The position numbers were made by a program, and so were the translations under genes. A stretch of DNA of 14,588 nt from JAIYDJ01 sp031398695 (lineage in GTDB: Bacteria; Pseudomonadota; Alphaproteobacteria; Rhodobacterales; Rhodobacteraceae), in assembly GCA_031398695.1 (NCBI GenBank), contig JANNNU010000125.1, positions 1 through 14,588 on the forward strand. The letters are read 5' to 3'. Below are positions 13,690-14,588 of this stretch, piece by piece; the stretch's first letter is position 1; each line of letters begins with the position of its first letter. Under the pieces are notes generated by a model. The model did no database searches and had not been told where the DNA came from. It saw nothing but the letters and a program-made list of their open reading frames with translations.

Positions 13690-14588
13690 ACGCGACACCC
13701 AAGGGGCTTGACGCCGAATACGCCGAGCTTGCCGCCGCACAGGCGGTCACCTCGGCCGAAACGCAGGCGATGGCCACCGAAACCACCCTGCTGAACCCGC
13801 GCTTCTACACCACCGATTTCGACGAGATGGACAAGATCGACGTCACGCCGGTGCGCGCCGCGTGGGACAATCTGCTGGCGCAGATGAAATCCGACCCCAA
13901 CGCCAAGCATTTCAAGAAAAACGCCGAATGGGACGCCGACTGGGATGGGATGGAACCCAAGCTCAAGCGCGAGTTCATCGACTTCCTTGTGTCATCCTGC
14001 ACCGCCGAATTTTCGGGCTGCGTTCTGTACAAGGAAATGAAGCGGCGCGGATCGAATCCCGACATCTGCGAGCTCTTCAGCTACATGAGCCGTGACGAGG
14101 CCCGCCACGCCGGCTTCATCAACGACGCGCTGCGCGAGGCGGGGGTGGCAGTGAACCTGGGCTTTCTGACCAAGGCCAAGAAGTACACCTACTTCCAACC
14201 CAAGTTCATCTACTACGCCACCTACCTGTCAGAAAAGATCGGCTACGCCCGCTACATCACCATCTTCCGCCACCTGGAGCAGAACCCCGACAAGCGGTTT
14301 CACCCGATCTTCAAATGGTTCCGCGAATGGTGCAACGATGAATTCAGCCATGGCGAGGCGTTTGCCCTGCTGATGCGAACCGACCCGAAACTGACGCAAA
14401 GCTGGGCCAACAAACTGTGGATCCGGTTTTTTCTGACCGCCGTCTATTCCACCATGTTTGTGCGCGACCACCAGCGGCCGATCTTCCACAAGGCCCTGGG
14501 CGTCGATATCGAATGGTATGACCAAGAGGTGTTCCGCAAGACATCGGCCATCGCCCGTCAGGTGTTCCCGATCGAAATCGACATCGAC
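13686..14588 (+). CDS. acsF: Aerobic Mg-protoporphyrin IX monomethyl ester cyclase AcsF, 3'-truncated by window
   Basis: AcsF is the diiron monooxygenase that builds the isocyclic ring E from Mg-protoporphyrin monomethyl ester using O2, giving protochlorophyllide, the substrate of BchLNB. The first 301 codons are present and open to the window end; the family is usually about 350-370 aa. Candidate diiron ligands are Glu108 (CTAEFSG), Glu138 and His141 (SRDEARHAGF, an ExxH motif), Glu183 (YLSEKIGYARY), and Glu219 and His222 (NDEFSHGEAF, a second ExxH). Other typical segments are TTLLNPRFYTTDFDEMD near the start and QRPIFHKALGVD. GAGGAGG (13672-13678) gives a strong ribosome site, and the ATG overlaps the bciE stop. 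Confidence 0.96.
   Translation, partial: MNATPKGLDAEYAELAAAQAVTSAETQAMATETTLLNPRFYTTDFDEMDKIDVTPVRAAWDNLLAQMKSDPNAKHFKKNAEWDADWDGMEPKLKREFIDFLVSSCTAEFSGCVLYKEMKRRGSNPDICELFSYMSRDEARHAGFINDALREAGVAVNLGFLTKAKKYTYFQPKFIYYATYLSEKIGYARYITIFRHLEQNPDKRFHPIFKWFREWCNDEFSHGEAFALLMRTDPKLTQSWANKLWIRFFLTAVYSTMFVRDHQRPIFHKALGVDIEWYDQEVFRKTSAIARQVFPIEIDID

Noticed and set aside
1..14588. CRISPR arrays, tRNA/rRNA genes, insertion sequences or phage genes
   Set aside because: None recognised. The plus strand is nearly filled with photosynthesis genes, and the few gaps are accounted for by control sites and the two short repeats.

Overview
This window is the bacteriochlorophyll/reaction-centre half of a photosynthesis gene cluster from an alphaproteobacterium, almost certainly a member of the Rhodobacteraceae (Rhodobacter/Roseobacter type). 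The evidence is the high G+C content, the gene order ppsR-aerR / bchF-N-B-H-L-M-lhaA-puhA-B-C-bciE-acsF, and residue-level agreement with the Rhodobacter proteins: BchN Cys26/51/112, BchB Asp36 and Asp274, and PuhA His126/His128/Glu173. The oxygen-dependent cyclase pair bciE-acsF suits an organism that makes bacteriochlorophyll in the presence of oxygen. No bchE lies in the window, but that says nothing about the rest of the genome.

Layout. Positions 1-142 (minus strand) hold the first 47 codons of ppsR, the redox-responsive repressor. Positions 194-985 (minus) hold aerR/ppaA, its cobalamin-binding antirepressor partner. Positions 986-1305 are a divergent control region with two perfect TGT-N12-ACA PpsR-type operators and a 9-bp perfect inverted repeat over the bchF promoter. 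From 1306 to the right edge all genes are on the plus strand and read as one superoperon. First comes pigment synthesis: bchF, then bchN and bchB (catalytic half of the dark protochlorophyllide reductase), bchH (Mg-chelatase large subunit), bchL (reductase of the dark enzyme) and bchM (Mg-protoporphyrin methyltransferase). Then come assembly and reaction-centre genes: lhaA, puhA, puhB, puhC. The oxidative cyclase genes bciE and acsF follow, and acsF is cut by the window end. Several gene pairs overlap at ATGA or by 11 nt, indicating tight translational coupling.

The genes work together. BchH and BchM make Mg-protoporphyrin monomethyl ester, and AcsF with BciE closes ring E. BchL-BchN-BchB reduce ring D and BchF hydrates the 3-vinyl group. 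LhaA and PuhA/B/C place the product in the LH1-reaction-centre complex. PpsR and AerR, encoded divergently next to their likely operators, tie this to oxygen/redox and probably light/B12 status.

No entirely new system is evident. The most notable structure outside the genes is a pair of related elements, each a GC hairpin plus a 28-nt core matching at 22 of 28 positions. They lie in opposite orientation in the only two sizeable gaps within the bch genes (bchN-bchB and bchH-bchL), and both overlap or supply the ribosome-binding site of the next gene, which in each case encodes a subunit of the dark reductase.
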